Below, piece after piece: positions 1 through 12,690 of a DNA stretch of 64,000 nucleotides (positions are counted from its first letter, which is position 1; each line of letters starts with the position of its first letter). This DNA is from Doryteuthis pealeii (taxonomy: Eukaryota > Mollusca > Cephalopoda > Myopsida > Loliginidae). A model generated the notes under the pieces. That model made no database searches. It was not told where the DNA came from and worked only from the letters and a program-made list of their open reading frames with translations. A program made the position numbers and the translations under genes. The DNA is taken from contig CM042150.1 of the NCBI GenBank assembly GCA_023376005.1, forward strand, positions 73,512,752 through 73,576,751. Direction: 5' to 3'.

Positions 1-1129
1 TCAAGATCAGAGATTTGGATATTAAAAGCAATAAAATAGTGCTGCCACACTATAAGGAAACGAAAGTTTCAGAGTTGCTTGACTAATAAAAAGCTTGCTG
101 TAATAAGTGTGTGAATACTAAGGGACCATTTGAATTAATGTTTCATTCATTGTTCATTGCTGGCTTAATAAATAATCCCTTTGGTATTTAAACTCACTTA
201 TCCATCAAACATACATTATAGCCATTTATTACAAATATTCTAGATTTTCTCACATATATATACTATTGCATTTCTTACTGAATGAGGAAACAGAATTTTT
301 ACTGAATAAGAAAAGACATATGACAATGATGTATCTTGTCTTAGGATGTGTTTAATTCTACTAATTGACACCAAAATATAACAGACTCAAATTTTAATGT
401 TACACAACCAAATGACATTTTCCAATGCTGAGTTTTTTAACCAAAAGACTCTATTTAATTTGTATCTAAATTTCTGTGAGGAATTCTTATTTTATACTCT
501 GATATACTCAGACAAGTTCCCTCATGTGGATTTTTAGTCATACTGTTTGACTATTACACTCTCCATAACTACTTCCTTATAGTAACAATGTGCAACACAC
601 AACCAGTTAATAAGGAGGTCTATACACACATACGGGTAAGGATAAAAATAGCCTGGTTCCTATGATCGATAATCATGAAGATCTTAGATTACACCAAAAC
701 TCCCCTTGGTGTAATTGGAAGGTGATGTCTTGCATCTCTAGAATAGAATCACCTTTTTTCTTACATCCATTCTAACATAAAAAAGACCTACCCATTGTCT
801 TGCTCGGGAGATGAACAGATAGTTTTACTTTAATCCCAGCCTTCTGACATCTTTAGGATCAGCAAAGCATAAGCTCAGATTCTTTGTAAATTTATGGTAG
901 ATATATTGCAAGAAGATTTCAAAAGCTCTGATATCTTCTGATCAAATCCAATTAGAGCTATGACAAATTGTTGCTCTATAATAGTAGGTAGATTGTTCTC
1001 ATGTTTACAGGATATCTTGTCCTTTAGGTCAAGTGAAATTTTGCAATTATGATAATAACCAATAAAGATTCTTGTGTAAGTACATCAGTAGATAATAAAA
1101 AGAATCATCTTAATCAGTGAAAAGGAGTA

Positions 1130-1250
1130 ACTTTATAGTGTAAGGAATAGCAAGTTAATAATGCAAATCAATTGACAAGTAATGAGTTTAATCCTCACTG
1201 GGTGCCATATACTTGCATCTTGTGCAAATCTAATTGTTTTTTTAAAAATT
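1130..1250 (+). repeat. tRNA-derived SINE-like unit
   Basis: An A-box-like TAGTGTAAGG near 1137 is followed about 60 bases later by a B-box-like GAGTTTAATCCTC (near 1185) and by TGGGTGCCATATACTTG. The same order and a similar tail occur near 30430-30545 and 41925-42020, so this is a dispersed tRNA-like family. The inverted copy lies at 23510-23625. Confidence 0.55.
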
Positions 1251-2924
1251 CCTTTCAAGTTAAGCAATGATGCAACTGCTCAATATTTAAATAATGACCA
1301 TTTAGTAATGGCAAGTAGCTAAGGTATATGTGCTAAACTAAACAAAACTTATCAAATAGGAATAATAACTGGTAAAAATGCAAAATTCCATCAGGAGCCA
1401 GAGTCATCCAAAGCTAAAAGGTACAGGAATTTTATTTCCAGTTCTGATTAAGAAAAAATGTTGATGGAATTCCAATTCTTTGTTTTTTGTTTTAAAAAAT
1501 TCTTTTTGCCAAATGATTGAGTCAGAAGGAAACAAATTGAAATCCAACGTGCAAAGAAAATGCAACAGAACAGATTTAATTAATTTATTGTTCTTTTTAC
1601 AATAAAATCCTAACATTTCATATACCAACTTATCTAAATGGTTTTAATTAACTGGCAACCAGCCTGTTATCAACATCACAGATCTGGAATTGAATTTGTA
1701 TCTTTTTTTAAAATTCTACAGTGGAGTAATTTCTCTGATCTCTAAATAAAGTCTTATAGTCTTGATTAAATGTTAAATAAATTGTTCCACCATTATTCAA
1801 CTTAATACATCTGATGTTTCTGTTCACACATGAACTTATATTAATTACTTATCTATCTTCATGTAGATTTCTTTTTATATCTATTGTGGTAGAAAATGTT
1901 TGTGTCATAGGCCTTCAAACATCTTCCCTACTCCACATGATTGGTTTAAGAACTGCTGACCTAAAAAATAGCTTCAAGAGATTGAATGTTCTCTTCCATT
2001 CTTAGGAGCAACACAATTTTAATTCTTCTCGATCGGTTGAAAATAACTTTATTCTTTAAATTCTCATTATTCTATTTCAAAAAAAAAAAATATTCAGTGA
2101 TGTGTCACAACAATAAATAAATAAACAAACCAGTATACTTTACTTTTATTTTTATTCATTTAATAAGTAAAACATGCAATCTCAGAAGTTTTATTAACAA
2201 CAGAGGCAAACATATTTCTTCATTGAAAATTATTATTATTAGATAGGAATACTTATATCATAACAGTAAATTATTGTGTTAAACTGTTACTTGAAGCTAT
2301 AATTGTTTACTAAGGATTATTAATTTTATTATTTGAAACCATATACTGTCTATATAACCATATAAATGATGATTATTAAAGAGAAATAATTACTTGAAAC
2401 TGTTTAATTTGTATTAGATAGGAATATCTAAAATGTGCAAAAACTTCTTAAGAAACAACAAAAAAAAAAATGTAATATAGCATTTACAATGAACATGATT
2501 CCCAACCTCTAGGCATAAAATTACCCTGGATGGGTTTATATGCCATTAAAATCAATTATTCTTTAAGATAACATACAATATTATGATTCCTTGTTGGGCA
2601 TTAAGTTTAAATAATAAGCATTACTTTGTAATTTCAAGCATAAGGATCTATAAGTGAACAAGACTAAGAGAATAATATTGATAATTTATGAGTTAATGTG
2701 AAAAGTTCTTGGACCAACCAAGAAGGGACTGGCATTTTTTAAGTACAAGAAATTTTAGAAATAATGTTCAATCATAGTGAATTATGAAATAGATATGCAG
2801 AGTATATTTGTGTTAAGTTAAATGTTGCAGCCTAACCATCCAGTTACTAGTTCTCCAATGAACCCACTATAACCAGCTTAAATAATTACTGCCACTACTG
2901 CCAGGAAGAGTCCATTAAGCTGAG

Positions 2925-3010
2925 GGGGTATTTGACTGTTCCACTGTCCAATAGTTAACAATCATTTCCAGACTGCTGGTTCAATCCAGCTAAGGGTGAG
3001 AGTAACACAG
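2925..3010 (+). repeat. Possible tRNA-derived SINE head
   Basis: GCTGGTTCAATCCAGC near 2970 is a good B-box inside a stem-like context, with TAGTTAACAATC upstream as a weak A box. The copy at about 21715-21800 is the inverted-repeat partner, so it is not independent support. Confidence 0.35.
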
Positions 3011-3644
3011 AATAACAATTAACAATCTAATTCCTTTCTATTCAAAAGTATGGTTCTAGCCATTCCTTCTTGATTGAACTGAGAAATTTTCACAACCTCC
3101 CATAAATATAGAATTATTATTCATGCTTTTAAATATAATGGCATATATGAAATAATATTTGTTAATCCTTACTGTTATCATGCTACGTTTTAATACATTT
3201 TTCTAATTATAGATGTGATCTCTAATTTGATATAATTATGAAATTTATTATGAGACCAATTTAAGTTACACAGTGAGTATCAAACTCACTTCAGTACAAT
3301 GGTCAACTTGGATAATCTCTAACCACAATCTACAGCAAGTAACTTGTATTATTCTTGTCAAATGAAGTAACTCAATATTTATTCTTATTTCCTTTTAAAT
3401 ATTTGTAGAGCATCACTTTAGAATTGAACTCACTACTAGTAAATGTCAGGTAAACTAATTTTTCCCCACTATTCCACTGCAGTCAACTTATATTTACCTT
3501 GTAAGTTGATGTCCAAGGAAGTAACTCAATATTTTATAAATTCTACATTTAAGAATGACTAAAACTAATTCTTATAGATTTTAAAATCTAGTCTAGTGGA
3601 TTAACTGAGTTGATATAGCCAAATAATCAAACCACCTGCAGACA

Positions 3645-4028
3645 CACCCAACAAACACAAGTTAATTATGAATGTCCGAGAAATGTACCTGGTAGATATA
3701 CCTATACAATAACTCCAGTATCATTATAAGCTTGTTTGATTTTTTGACACTCCAGTTTACCAATAACTGATTCAATTCTTAATTTCTTTGTTCTAAGGAA
3801 TGTTATAACCAGTTTAGAAAAATTCCAGCCCCCCCCCCCACACACACTGAATTTTCCTAAACAGTTATAACATTCCTTAGAACAAAGAAATTAGCCTACA
3901 AACTGAATCAGTTACATCGGTAAACTGGAGTGTCAAAAAATTAAACTAGCTTATAACATGATATACTGTAGTTGTTGTCCAGGTGTATCTACCCAGGCAC
4001 ATTTATAATTAACTCATATTGTTAGGCG
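3645..4028. mobile_element. Palindromic (foldback) MITE
   Basis: Two arms of about 170-180 bp face each other around a C-tract and CA-tract at 3831-3847. The left arm reads CACAAGTTAATTATGAATG ... GACACTCCAGTTTACC; the complement of the right arm reads ATGAGTTAATTATAAATG ... GACACTCCAGTTTACC. The ends are CCAACAAAC and its near-complement GTTAGGCGG. No ORF is present. The partner copy in the right arm is at 20645-21055. Confidence 0.75.
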
Positions 4029-4527
4029 GCATCAGAGAATGCCACACTGTTTGGTTAGGTGCTGTCTTAATGCAATGCATTCTTTCAAGAGAAGATATTT
4101 AATGCATTTCAAAAATAACAGATAAAAAATATGAAAGTTGTAAAATAAATAATTATAGCAAAAATGATTGCAATTTTTTTTTTTTTCCATGTGCTCCGAG
4201 TTAGAAATCAGGTGAAAGATAAAGATCAGTTTGTGTATGTGTGTGTGTTTCAGAGCATTTAAGCTAAAATAAAGTGAGTTTATTGATTCTAAATAATCTG
4301 TTCATCATTTTAAAACAATGAGAAAAATGAAAGGTATACAAAATAAGATTCTCATTTATATCAATCAAGTGCAGGTAAGTCTTAAGAAGAACAATTTGTA
4401 CATAAAGTAATTTTCACCCTTTCAAAAGAGAATCTTATATAAAAAATAAATGAAAATCAGCAGCAGATTTACACAAATAATTCATCATACGGAATAAATT
4501 GATGACTAGAAATAAAGCTGTTAGAAG

Positions 4528-4745
4528 AGGCTCAGGTGGTGTAAGGGTTATGCAAGTAAGTAGTTTAGCAGTTTGTATTCCTCTTGGACAACATTGATGT
4601 CATGAAGAGTGGAGACCTGTGGCATGGGCCACTTCTGGTTTACATACAACCTTTCCCAGACCTGTGCCAAGATTCATGCACATATCCAATAGACTCTCGC
4701 AAGAATGATGGATGTCAAAAAAGACAAAAGATTTAGAAGAATAAA
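4528..4745 (+). repeat. tRNA-derived SINE
   Basis: Starts with a tRNA-like head: GGCTCAGGTGGTGTAAGGG as A box and GCAGTTTGTATTCC as a B-box-like segment. A ~150-bp body follows (ACATTGATGTCATGAAGAGTG; GAAGTGGCCCATGCC in complement) and an A-rich ATAAAATAAAAATAAAA tail near 4741. It ends about 30 bp before the arm of the inverted repeat stops. Confidence 0.7.
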
Positions 4746-4773
4746 ATAAAAATAAAAAATATCAATATTCTGC

Positions 4774-4999
4774 TAACAGTATTTAATATACATCACACAA
4801 GAATATATTGTGATCCAGTCTGTATATATATATATATAATCTGAAAGTGAAAGTCTTGAATACCAGAACAAGATTTACTTATAAGCACTTGTTAATAGAG
4901 ATTATCCATAAATCCCAGGTTTCCAAAAAGAAAAATTTACATCTAATAAAATAAAAAAGTCATAGCTGTCTACTAGATCTGTCTTTTACAGTCTTCCTA
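4774..4999. other. AT-rich spacer with short (TA)n
   Basis: Contains a (TA)n run near 4823-4838. I see nothing else in it. Confidence 0.6.
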
Positions 5000-5150
5000 C
5001 TATTTACCCATAACTGGAGAGAGAATAGTTAGATTTATACCTTTCCCAAGGTATTAGTGCTATGTGAAATGCAAATAGCTTCATCCAGGATTTGAACTTG
5101 TCCTTCTCAGTGTCCATTTCCTATGATGATAACTATTACACAACAAGCAC
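5000..5150 (-). repeat. tRNA-derived SINE copy, family shared with 13155-13312
   Basis: Read on the minus strand it starts TGTGTAATAGTTATCATCATAG and has GACAAGTTCAAATCCTGG as a good B box. A near-identical arrangement is at 13155-13312, including CTATTTACCCATAACTGGAG versus CTATTTACACATAGCTGGAG on the plus strand. Two independent copies plus internal promoter boxes support a SINE. Confidence 0.65.
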
Positions 5151-5189
5151 TTCTCAAAAATTATCAATTTATATCCTTTAAAACAGTTC

Positions 5190-5742
5190 TCTTGGTAAGC
5201 CATTCACTAATAAATAAATTGTTCCCACTCTTGAAACAGCACCAGAAGTTCAACTGACACTGCCTTCTGTTGAATCATCACAATATGTACCAAAATAGCA
5301 ATAGTGCTGGATTTAATTTTTGGGAACAGGAAATAGTCACAAGGACTCACATCAGAGGAGTTAGGCAATTATAACAATACAAGAATATTCTTTTTGGCTG
5401 GAAAAAAAATGTGAGTAATTTTTGTATTTATAAATAGATGAGACATTTCTTTTAGTTTTAAGTTGAAAATCAGCTGATCAATGCTAATTCATCACCAATT
5501 ATTCTCACCAGAAAACATTGATCAGATCTAATAAGAATCTTCATTTTATTGCCTTTTCTTTAGCTCATGAAGTGACTAGTCAACTAGAATGATGTTCATC
5601 TCTTGGCTATTCAAAAATATCTTGTGCCACCTAAAAAGTTGAACCTTGGATAGAACTTGGCCTCCATAAGTCTGAGTGAACTTGTTAAAGATTTCTGTTG
5701 CATTCTTCTCAAGTTAATCATAGAATTTGATCTTGTGTTCCA
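5190..5742 (-). mobile_element. mariner transposase remnant, internally deleted
   Basis: On the minus strand the segment starting at 5742 translates as MEHKIKFYD, a stop, LEKNATEIFNKFTQTYGG, then VQLFRWHKIFLNSQE. This is the N-terminal helix-turn-helix of mariner transposases (typically MEQRIKFCVKLGK...FEWHKRF). Further down, near 5367-5320, comes SSDVSPCDYFLFPK, the usual YSPDLAPCDFFLFPKLK block that carries the third catalytic aspartate. The roughly 180 residues normally between these blocks, including the first two acidic residues, are largely missing or unreadable. Several stops and frame changes are present, so this is a dead copy. The clade within mariner is not assigned. Confidence 0.75.
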
Positions 5743-5994
5743 TTTTTGTTGCACACTTAAGAAAATGCACTCAACATGTCAAGTTATGTTATTGACACAC
5801 TTGTAATGATCCAAAATATATCACCTAAATGTGAATTTTGGGCAGCATATCTTACCTGAATGACCTTACACCTGTTCAAGGTTAACATTGAACAGTTGAT
5901 ATCACTCATTTCTTTCTAGACACACTCTCTATGAGGAAGTTTTGAGCCAAAAAGAATATTCCTGTGCTGTCTGACTTTCTTGATTGACCCCATA

Positions 5995-8015
5995 TATACT
6001 TTCTTTTAACAGGACACATTTTTGTTGCATATAACAATTTCTGAATTTCCATCTTTTTGCAAATGAGTAATATATTTCAGTACATCCAAGAAGCTAATTC
6101 TTTCACTGCATTAAGATTTTAAGGATTTATTCAAATATTAGTTAACTTGAATTGGCAAATAAATTTCTCTAAGTTGATAAACTCCTTAGACATTTTAATG
6201 AGGCCTTATAAATTTTACAAATCTAATTTATAAAAGCAAAAAATTCAATTTTACTTTCAAATGCATCCAAAAATTTGCATTTCATATTCAAACTATTTCT
6301 GTCATTTTCATAGACATGCAAAGCTTGACTTACTAAATATATTATTAATTAAATTTAGATAATATACCAATTACTGAGTCATTCAATGTTATTTTGCCAC
6401 TGGAATGTAAAAGGATGTCAATTATTTACTTAGATTGCTAATTATAAATCAATACTAACAAGACTAAAAAGACAGCAAAGAGAAAAATATTACCATTTTC
6501 TCAAGACAGTGTTTCATGATTTATCTTTTGCCTTCAAAAATATTAAAATGCTTTAATCTAAAGAATAAACTAATTTTTAATCAAATTTGTAACTTAACAA
6601 TAATAGTGTGTGTAGGGAGGAGTATGTGATATTATTCATAATTAATTTTTTTTAAGAGATAACTATTAAACCATTGAGAGTATTTACTCTATTTATCATT
6701 TGCAATTATGAATTTTATGAATATAATATGACACAATATCAAGCTTAATGGTAATCTATAGGAGGATGTTGATGGAGCTTAGAATATACTGACTATACCC
6801 CACAGAGGGTAAGACTTCCTAAAAAGGTGGGTGTCCTGGTATAACACAGTTCTGGAAATCTTGGAATGGTAGTACCTGTTAGTCCCATCTATAGGTTAAA
6901 GAGATCTGTTTAAAAATTATCTGTATCTGATAAGACACATGTGCAAAACATAACTCCACAAAAAATAAATTATAGACATTTCCCTAACCTCTAGGCAATA
7001 AAATAACTCTAGACCGGTTGACATGCTGTTTAAAATTAATCAATCAATTGTATAAGGTTGACTTCAACAAGTAATACTAAAATTCAATTTGATATTATTA
7101 GTAAAATGATAATTAATTACAGATTTCCATTAACCTAGTTAAATAATTAAGATTATGTCATGGTTAGGTTAGATTAATTGGCCCTTGGAGAAAATGTTTT
7201 ATTTTAAAAAGTGAGAATTTTTTTTTAAATAAAATTTTTACAGACTTGGACAGTTTATATGATTTTCAGAATATTTTAATAAAATTTCCATCTGATTTGT
7301 ATTTACATTTACATATATGTTTGAAATCATCAGATACATTTCATAAAAAAAAATTGATTTGTTTCCTATACATTCTTTTTATTTTATTTCCCATTTGTTT
7401 ACACATTTCCATTTATGTCACTTGTCAACTAGATTTATCTGAAAACTAGTATTTATATCTCAGTCAGAAAATTTGTGGATAGACTTCTCTCTAGTAATCA
7501 ACTTACTCATTTTCTTTTCTTTTCTTTTTTTACTTGATACTATATTTGGTCATCCAATAATTTAGTTACTCTTCAAAAATAGATTTACAAACTTCCTTTT
7601 GTAAATTTTCTGGGGTTATGTCAAAAGTTAACTCATATAATCTGTTTTCTGTCTAATGTTCGACCAAATCTAAGCTGCTTTTAAAAATCTATGCTTAATG
7701 ATTTCTTTTGTCAATAAAGAAAGGAAGTCATAATTTAGATAGGAAATAGAAAGTGGAAAGAACAAAAAGTAGCCATTGATTTCATAATGTCACACTGATT
7801 TGGATGGTTACTTCACTATGATTATAAGGTGTTCAAATCAGGAAAATTAAGAATACATTCCTTACTTAGCCTCTCTGGATATCCTATTGAATACTTCAAT
7901 AAAAAAATCCCCCATTATAATCATGTTATTAACAGAATCTAAATTAAAACCGGTGAGGAGTTATGTATAGATTACTCACAAGATAAAGGAAACATAATTA
8001 TCATTTTCTATCAAT
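5995..8015. other. AT-rich sequence, only repeat fragments seen
   Basis: About 6830-6905 (minus) is a fragment of the repeat also seen at 33195-33715: the complement reads AACCTATAGATGGGACTAACAGGTACTACC. About 6985-7050 resembles 2495-2565 (CTCTAGGCA...AAAATTA). The open frame at 7246-7449 is short, hydrophobic and without recognisable features. No gene is supported. Confidence 0.6.
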
Positions 8016-8019
8016 TTTT

Positions 8020-8425
8020 TTTTCAGACAATTGAATTTCTTCTTTGTGTCTTTGATGCTGTCAACATATTTTGCCAATTCATTCTACAGCCTTCTTCAGA
8101 ATTACTCTCTGTATAGAAATAAAAAGTAATTTCTTTCAGCAATATAAAGCAACAAAGAAAAACTAGCAAACAGAAAGTTTTATATCCATTTAAGCTTTAA
8201 TGCAGTGATTGTATTATTATAATTAACAACTGTTAATTAATGATATTATAAAAATTATTGCTTAGAGGATTTTAAAATTTCTCTTGTCATTTTGCTTCAG
8301 AAAAAAAGACTCTGTCTTTCTACACAGACAAGACATTTGAGGAAGGCTGTAGCATCAATCAACCAAAAGGAACTGACAATAAAAAAAGACACAAAAAAGA
8401 GATTCAATTGTTAAAAATAAAAAAA
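8020..8425. repeat. Foldback repeat with ~90-bp arms
   Basis: The left arm (8020-8110) contains CAATTGAATTTCTTCTTTGTG and CTACAGCCTTCTTCAGA. The right arm (8330-8415), in complement, contains CAATTGAATCTCTTTTTTGTG and CTACAGCCTTCCTCAAA. The loop is about 220 bp of AT-rich sequence. It is probably an old palindromic MITE; I could not define a target duplication. Confidence 0.55.
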
Positions 8426-8429
8426 AGAT

Positions 8430-10905
8430 TGAAATATTGATAACCCCTCAAAAATATAAGTAATAGAATTATTACTTATTGTCATACAGAAATGTTCTCC
8501 TTATATACTGTAGTTTTTTTCTTCCACTTGTATTATCAGTGTGATGATTTCAACTTTTAGTGATAATGATAATATGTGTGTATTTGCAATCAGGACAAAT
8601 CCAGCTGATTCTCATGATGCAGCTTTAACCATAATTAATCCTTTTCTTGTACAGATATTTATTATATATTAGTATAATTATTAAAACTCTGATTATAATT
8701 ATAGAATACAATAATATAATAAATGATTAAGAATTCTGATTAAGATAATAAATTACAAATAATCAATGGAAAATTAATAATGTTGATTATTATTAATTTT
8801 GCTTCTCTTTGGTCATTTTTTTATTTTTGCATTTTGATGAATTTCATAATCCATTATTATCATTAAGTTACAAATTGGTTTGGAAATTACCTTATTCTCT
8901 AAATTTGAGCATTTAAATGCTATTGACAAACATTTTGCTGCAATAAGCATTGTTTTGTTTTTTGCTACTGTGATGTACCTACAAAAATGGGATCACTATA
9001 ATATAAATAGGTGATACTGTTCACTTGAACAGCATTAAATATATTTATACATTTGAAAAAGTAATAGGGAAAAATGTATAAAATCATTATTAGAGAGTAT
9101 AACTTTGAACTAATCATTTGCAAATCAAAAGTTTCAGTAGATGAAATTCATTATTTAAATATGTAAACATTGAAATATTATTTCTTTCAGTAATAAGAGA
9201 ATTTGTTTAGTAAAAAAGATATTTTCTCTATTACTGGTTCCATAAGATCTGCAACAATGTTTATGGAAAATGCATCTCTTTGACGATGATGATGTTGAAA
9301 CATTTATTGATTTAATCAAAAAACCAGCTGTTGCCCAGAACTGATTCACAAAATGGTTAATTACAGATGAATTTGCTGTGTATTTTAATTGATCTTCTTT
9401 CTTAAGAAAATCTCTTTTCTTGAAAAGCAAAATGAGAGAAAGCAAATCATCACTTTTGTTTAACACCTAACTAGTTTAATTCTCTGCAACAAAAAAGATT
9501 TTTATCATTTTCTACAGTCTTAACAGACTGACCAAACAAATGGATTTGTGCCTGTATGACAGTATTTCAAAAATCTTTAGGCGTCTTAATTGGCTTAAAG
9601 TGGAAATTTGGTCAGAGGCTTAAATCCTACTGCACAACTGGATAAAGCATTGTTTTATCTGAGGATTTTTAATTCCTCATATGGATTCTCTTTACATCAA
9701 ATATCTCACTCACTCTGATTGTGAATGGAAGGAGATGATAATTAACATTCATGGATTATTCACACTAAATTCTTGTTATTTCTGTCACGGTTTCTCAATT
9801 TACTTGGGTTTTTTAATGTTTGTTTTTCTTGTATGACTTGATTATATATGTGAATCTATTCACTCTAAAATAAATGCCCAAAGATGATTGAAGAATTTAC
9901 TCATTAAAATTTAGTGACTAAATAAAAATTATTATTTAAATCTATAAATTCACTAAATAGAAATAACTATTTAAATTCACAAATACTTATTTTATCATAT
10001 TTTGATAAAATAATTGAAAGCGCATCATATAGACAGGACTTTAAGTTAATTCTATCAAACGGCCTAAATGGGATATCTAGTCTCATTATAGGATTATGGT
10101 TTTAAACTGAATTATACCTAAGTAAAACTAAATAAAAGAAACCCAAGATTTATTCTTGATAATGTAAACTGACCATAAATTTATCCATCATACTTTTTAT
10201 TGCAATAATTGATAAAGGCATAACACCAATCTATGTTAATGAGACTTAAAAGTTAATGAATATCATCAAAAAGTGAATGCCTATGGCTCCTCCCTGTTGG
10301 CCTCTGTTTGTATAGCAAATGTAAACAAAATAAGATTTTCCAGTGATTGGAAAAAAAGCCATAATTTTGGTTTCTGGCTTGGAAATTTTCAGACAAATAA
10401 CTAATTACTACTTATACAGTTAAACAAAAAGATAAAGATTTGGTCAACCTGACAGATATAAAGTAAAGATTAATTTTAGCATTACATTGCAATGAAAATA
10501 ATTTTTTTTTTGTGGTTTATATACCATCAACTTTCTAATACAAACCAAAAACTTTGTATTTTTAAACCCAACAGAATTAAGTTAAACAGTTTTTTTAAAT
10601 TGCTTTTATACTTGAGAACTTTTTTATCAGTGTTATAAGCATAGCCTACACAGCCACTCTAAGAATATTTCAAATTGATTTTAAAACAATATTTCTATAA
10701 AGTATTAATTTTCAACAGGTTCTTTTACAAGTTCTGGACAACAGGTTATATAAAGATGTATACATATACTATACAACCTGCAAATTAGGTTATCACTGTA
10801 ACAACAGTCTACAATTACAATTGATGCTTTTATTTAGGAAGGAGTGAAGGATTTTAATTATTAGTTCATTGTTACATTCTTTGGTTCTATTAGATATGAA
10901 TATTA
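8430..10905. other. AT-rich sequence without a supported gene
   Basis: The longest open frame is 103 codons at 9155-9466 on the minus strand. It has no recognised domain and ordinary local composition. Nothing else stands out beyond A/T runs. Confidence 0.6.
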
Positions 10906-10909
10906 GTTT

Positions 10910-12000
10910 TACAAAAAAAAAAGCAACCTTAGAACTGTTTCCTAGTCTTTTTGGCTTCATTGAAAATATTTTTGTTGGATAATCTACAGTTAATGTTCTG
11001 TGGGATTTACTTGATTATGGCCAGTGGATGGTTAAAGGAGGTTTATGGGTTGTCATCTGCTTTCTCTCTGGTTACTCTGTCCCTTTTTGGAGGTTGAAAT
11101 TTATGTATTGGAAATCTACTTGTGTTAGTTTTTATGCCTATTTTGATTAGAATTCAAAATTGATATAAATCTTTGTAATTTCTTTTCTAGTTTTGTCTTT
11201 TTGTCTGTTAAAGTTTCTTAGAATAATGAGTCCATCATCTTTGTATAGGCCTGTCTTTTTTGTTAATTATCTTTTGTAGCATTATCACCAATGGCTGCTA
11301 TGACAGTAGTGGCTGATCATCTAATGGGGGAGGAAAAACACCAAAACACAACTAGCCTCAAATGTAGAGGACCCTCTGTTGTTTTATTCTCCTAGTTTAA
11401 TTTCTGAGGCTTTGGAAGTATGTGAAAATGGATAATGGATATTATGTAAAGGATAGATTCTTCATTCTAGCTGGAACCAGCTCTTCTTGAATCTTTGAAT
11501 GGTTGAGTTGAATCTTTAGTTGTATTTGACAATTTTTAGATGATATGTTGTAATTTTTATATGTTCCTTTGCAAGAGAAATGGCCTTAGGTTCTGTGATA
11601 GATGGATAAAAGATTTCTATATCAAGTTGTATGAATACACAGCTATGTGCATCTTTTATTTTGCTGAACCAGTCTGTTGAGAATCTTGTGTTTTTCCACT
11701 GGTTTAGTCCTGAGGTTGTTCCTAGTTTGGAGTTAAATATCTTCAAATATAGTTTGCTTATTTTTACCAGTTCACATTTTGTTTGGTTTATTAGTCTGCA
11801 TGTTGAGTTTGATCTGAAGTTTTCTTTGTGGTCTTTCAAAGTAATGAATGCTCATGTTTTTGTGAGGCTTTTTACATGGTCATCTAGGTTGGGTTTTTAT
11901 GTGATTTCTCATGTTTCAAAGTTAATTTCGTATTCTGCCATTTTAGTGTTTTCTGTTTTGGTGATGTTTTTTACTGGGTAACTTATTGTGTTCTTGTGGT
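10910..12000 (-). mobile_element. Reverse-transcriptase remnant of a DFYPSI-type retroelement
   Basis: On the minus strand, 11839-11516 is open and reads KDHKENF, then CRLIN, GLNQWKNT and FIQLDIEIFYPSI. The last is an RT motif A (Asp followed by FYPSI). Upstream on the same strand is LDDHVKSLTKT; downstream, in another frame, come LYKDDGLIILRNFNR (the catalytic box, here DD) and INFNLQKGT plus FNEAK-like text near 10950. The order (KDHK...NF, DxxxFYPSI, Y-x-DDGL, D-F/Y-x-x-x-x-F-N-L) matches a family I know from cnidarian and mollusc genomes, whose formal clade I cannot name safely. Multiple frameshifts and missing blocks show it is dead. It is neither the APE-type nor the RLE-type LINE seen elsewhere here. 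Confidence 0.7.
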
Positions 12001-12024
12001 TTTCATTTGGACATGTTTGCATAT

Positions 12025-12195
12025 AAACTTCATTCACTAAATGTAACAACTATTATGAGACAGAGATAGTACAACTATTATATATCATTTCAATAATACT
12101 ATTTTTGTCATATAATAATTGTTACATTTCTATATAAATTCCATACACTAAATGTAACTACTATTATAGAACAGAGGTAGCACAATTTTATGCCA
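12025..12195. repeat. Two direct copies of a short palindromic repeat unit
   Basis: CACTAAATGTAACAACTATT at about 12035 and CACTAAATGTAACTACTATT at about 12146 each head a ~55-bp unit ending in ACAGAGATAGTACAA or ACAGAGGTAGCACAA. The complement of the same unit forms one half of the ~80-bp palindrome at 41803-41882. Probably a short MITE family. Confidence 0.55.
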
Positions 12196-12454
12196 AAATA
12201 TCAATATTTCATTTTGGCTCCTTTTTTAATAATAGATTATTTCATTAATTTATTTATATATTTTTTTTAATCACAGATAAGGAACAATGAGTCTCATAGC
12301 TTGACTCAAGTTTTTAAAAAAAACATAGAATACATTTAAAGGAGAAATAATATTAATTCTAGAATTTTTATTATTTCATTTATTTACCTCCTCATGGGAG
12401 GTAGCTGAAATATGACCCAAGATTTAATTGTATATGTGTAAGTAAATGTTTTAT

Positions 12455-12690
12455 TTAGTAAAGTCTGCAGAGTGACCTATTGTTGTATCAGCCAAACAGC
12501 AAGGAAGTCTAAACTCTTTTCACTAGTGCTAGACCAGAGAGATTGTTTTTGAGTCTGAAGTAGAGCACCACATCTACCATCAGCTCCTCACTTTACCACA
12601 CAGTTGCAAGCTATGCTACTCATGCACTGAGTTGGTGAGGGTCAGTATCAAACACAGATCCTTGTGGCTCCTAGGTGGATGCTCTACATT
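12455..12690 (-). repeat. tRNA-derived SINE, family shared with 48300-48545
   Basis: Collinear with the better preserved copy at 48300-48545: AGTCTGCAGAGTGACC, CACCACATCTACCATCAG, CATGCACTGAGTTGG, CAGTATCAAACACAGATCC and GGATGCTCTAC in order. The minus-strand B box is GGATCTGTGTTTGATACTG. The tRNA-like head is cut off at about 12690. Confidence 0.7.

Larger units (their letters stand above)
1..4773 (+). repeat. Left arm of a ~4.8-kb inverted repeat
   Basis: The whole stretch reappears in reverse complement at 19903-24792. The first bases (TCAAGATCAGAGATTTGG) match the complement of the right arm near 24776-24792, and the last matched bases (ATATTCTGC, 4765-4773) match the complement of the first bases after the N gap. 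The arms are collinear, with scattered substitutions and small indels. Homology reaches window position 1, so the true outer end lies outside the window. The arm contains a SINE-like unit (1130-1250), a palindromic element (3645-4028) and a tRNA-SINE (4528-4745). No coding sequence is visible; the remainder is AT-rich. Confidence 0.95.

Noticed and set aside
9155..9466. 103-codon minus-strand open frame
   Set aside because: No recognisable domain, no copy elsewhere in the window, and composition like the surrounding AT-rich DNA.
11631..11981. 116-codon plus-strand frame
   Set aside because: It is antisense to the readable reverse-transcriptase remnant and has no features of its own.
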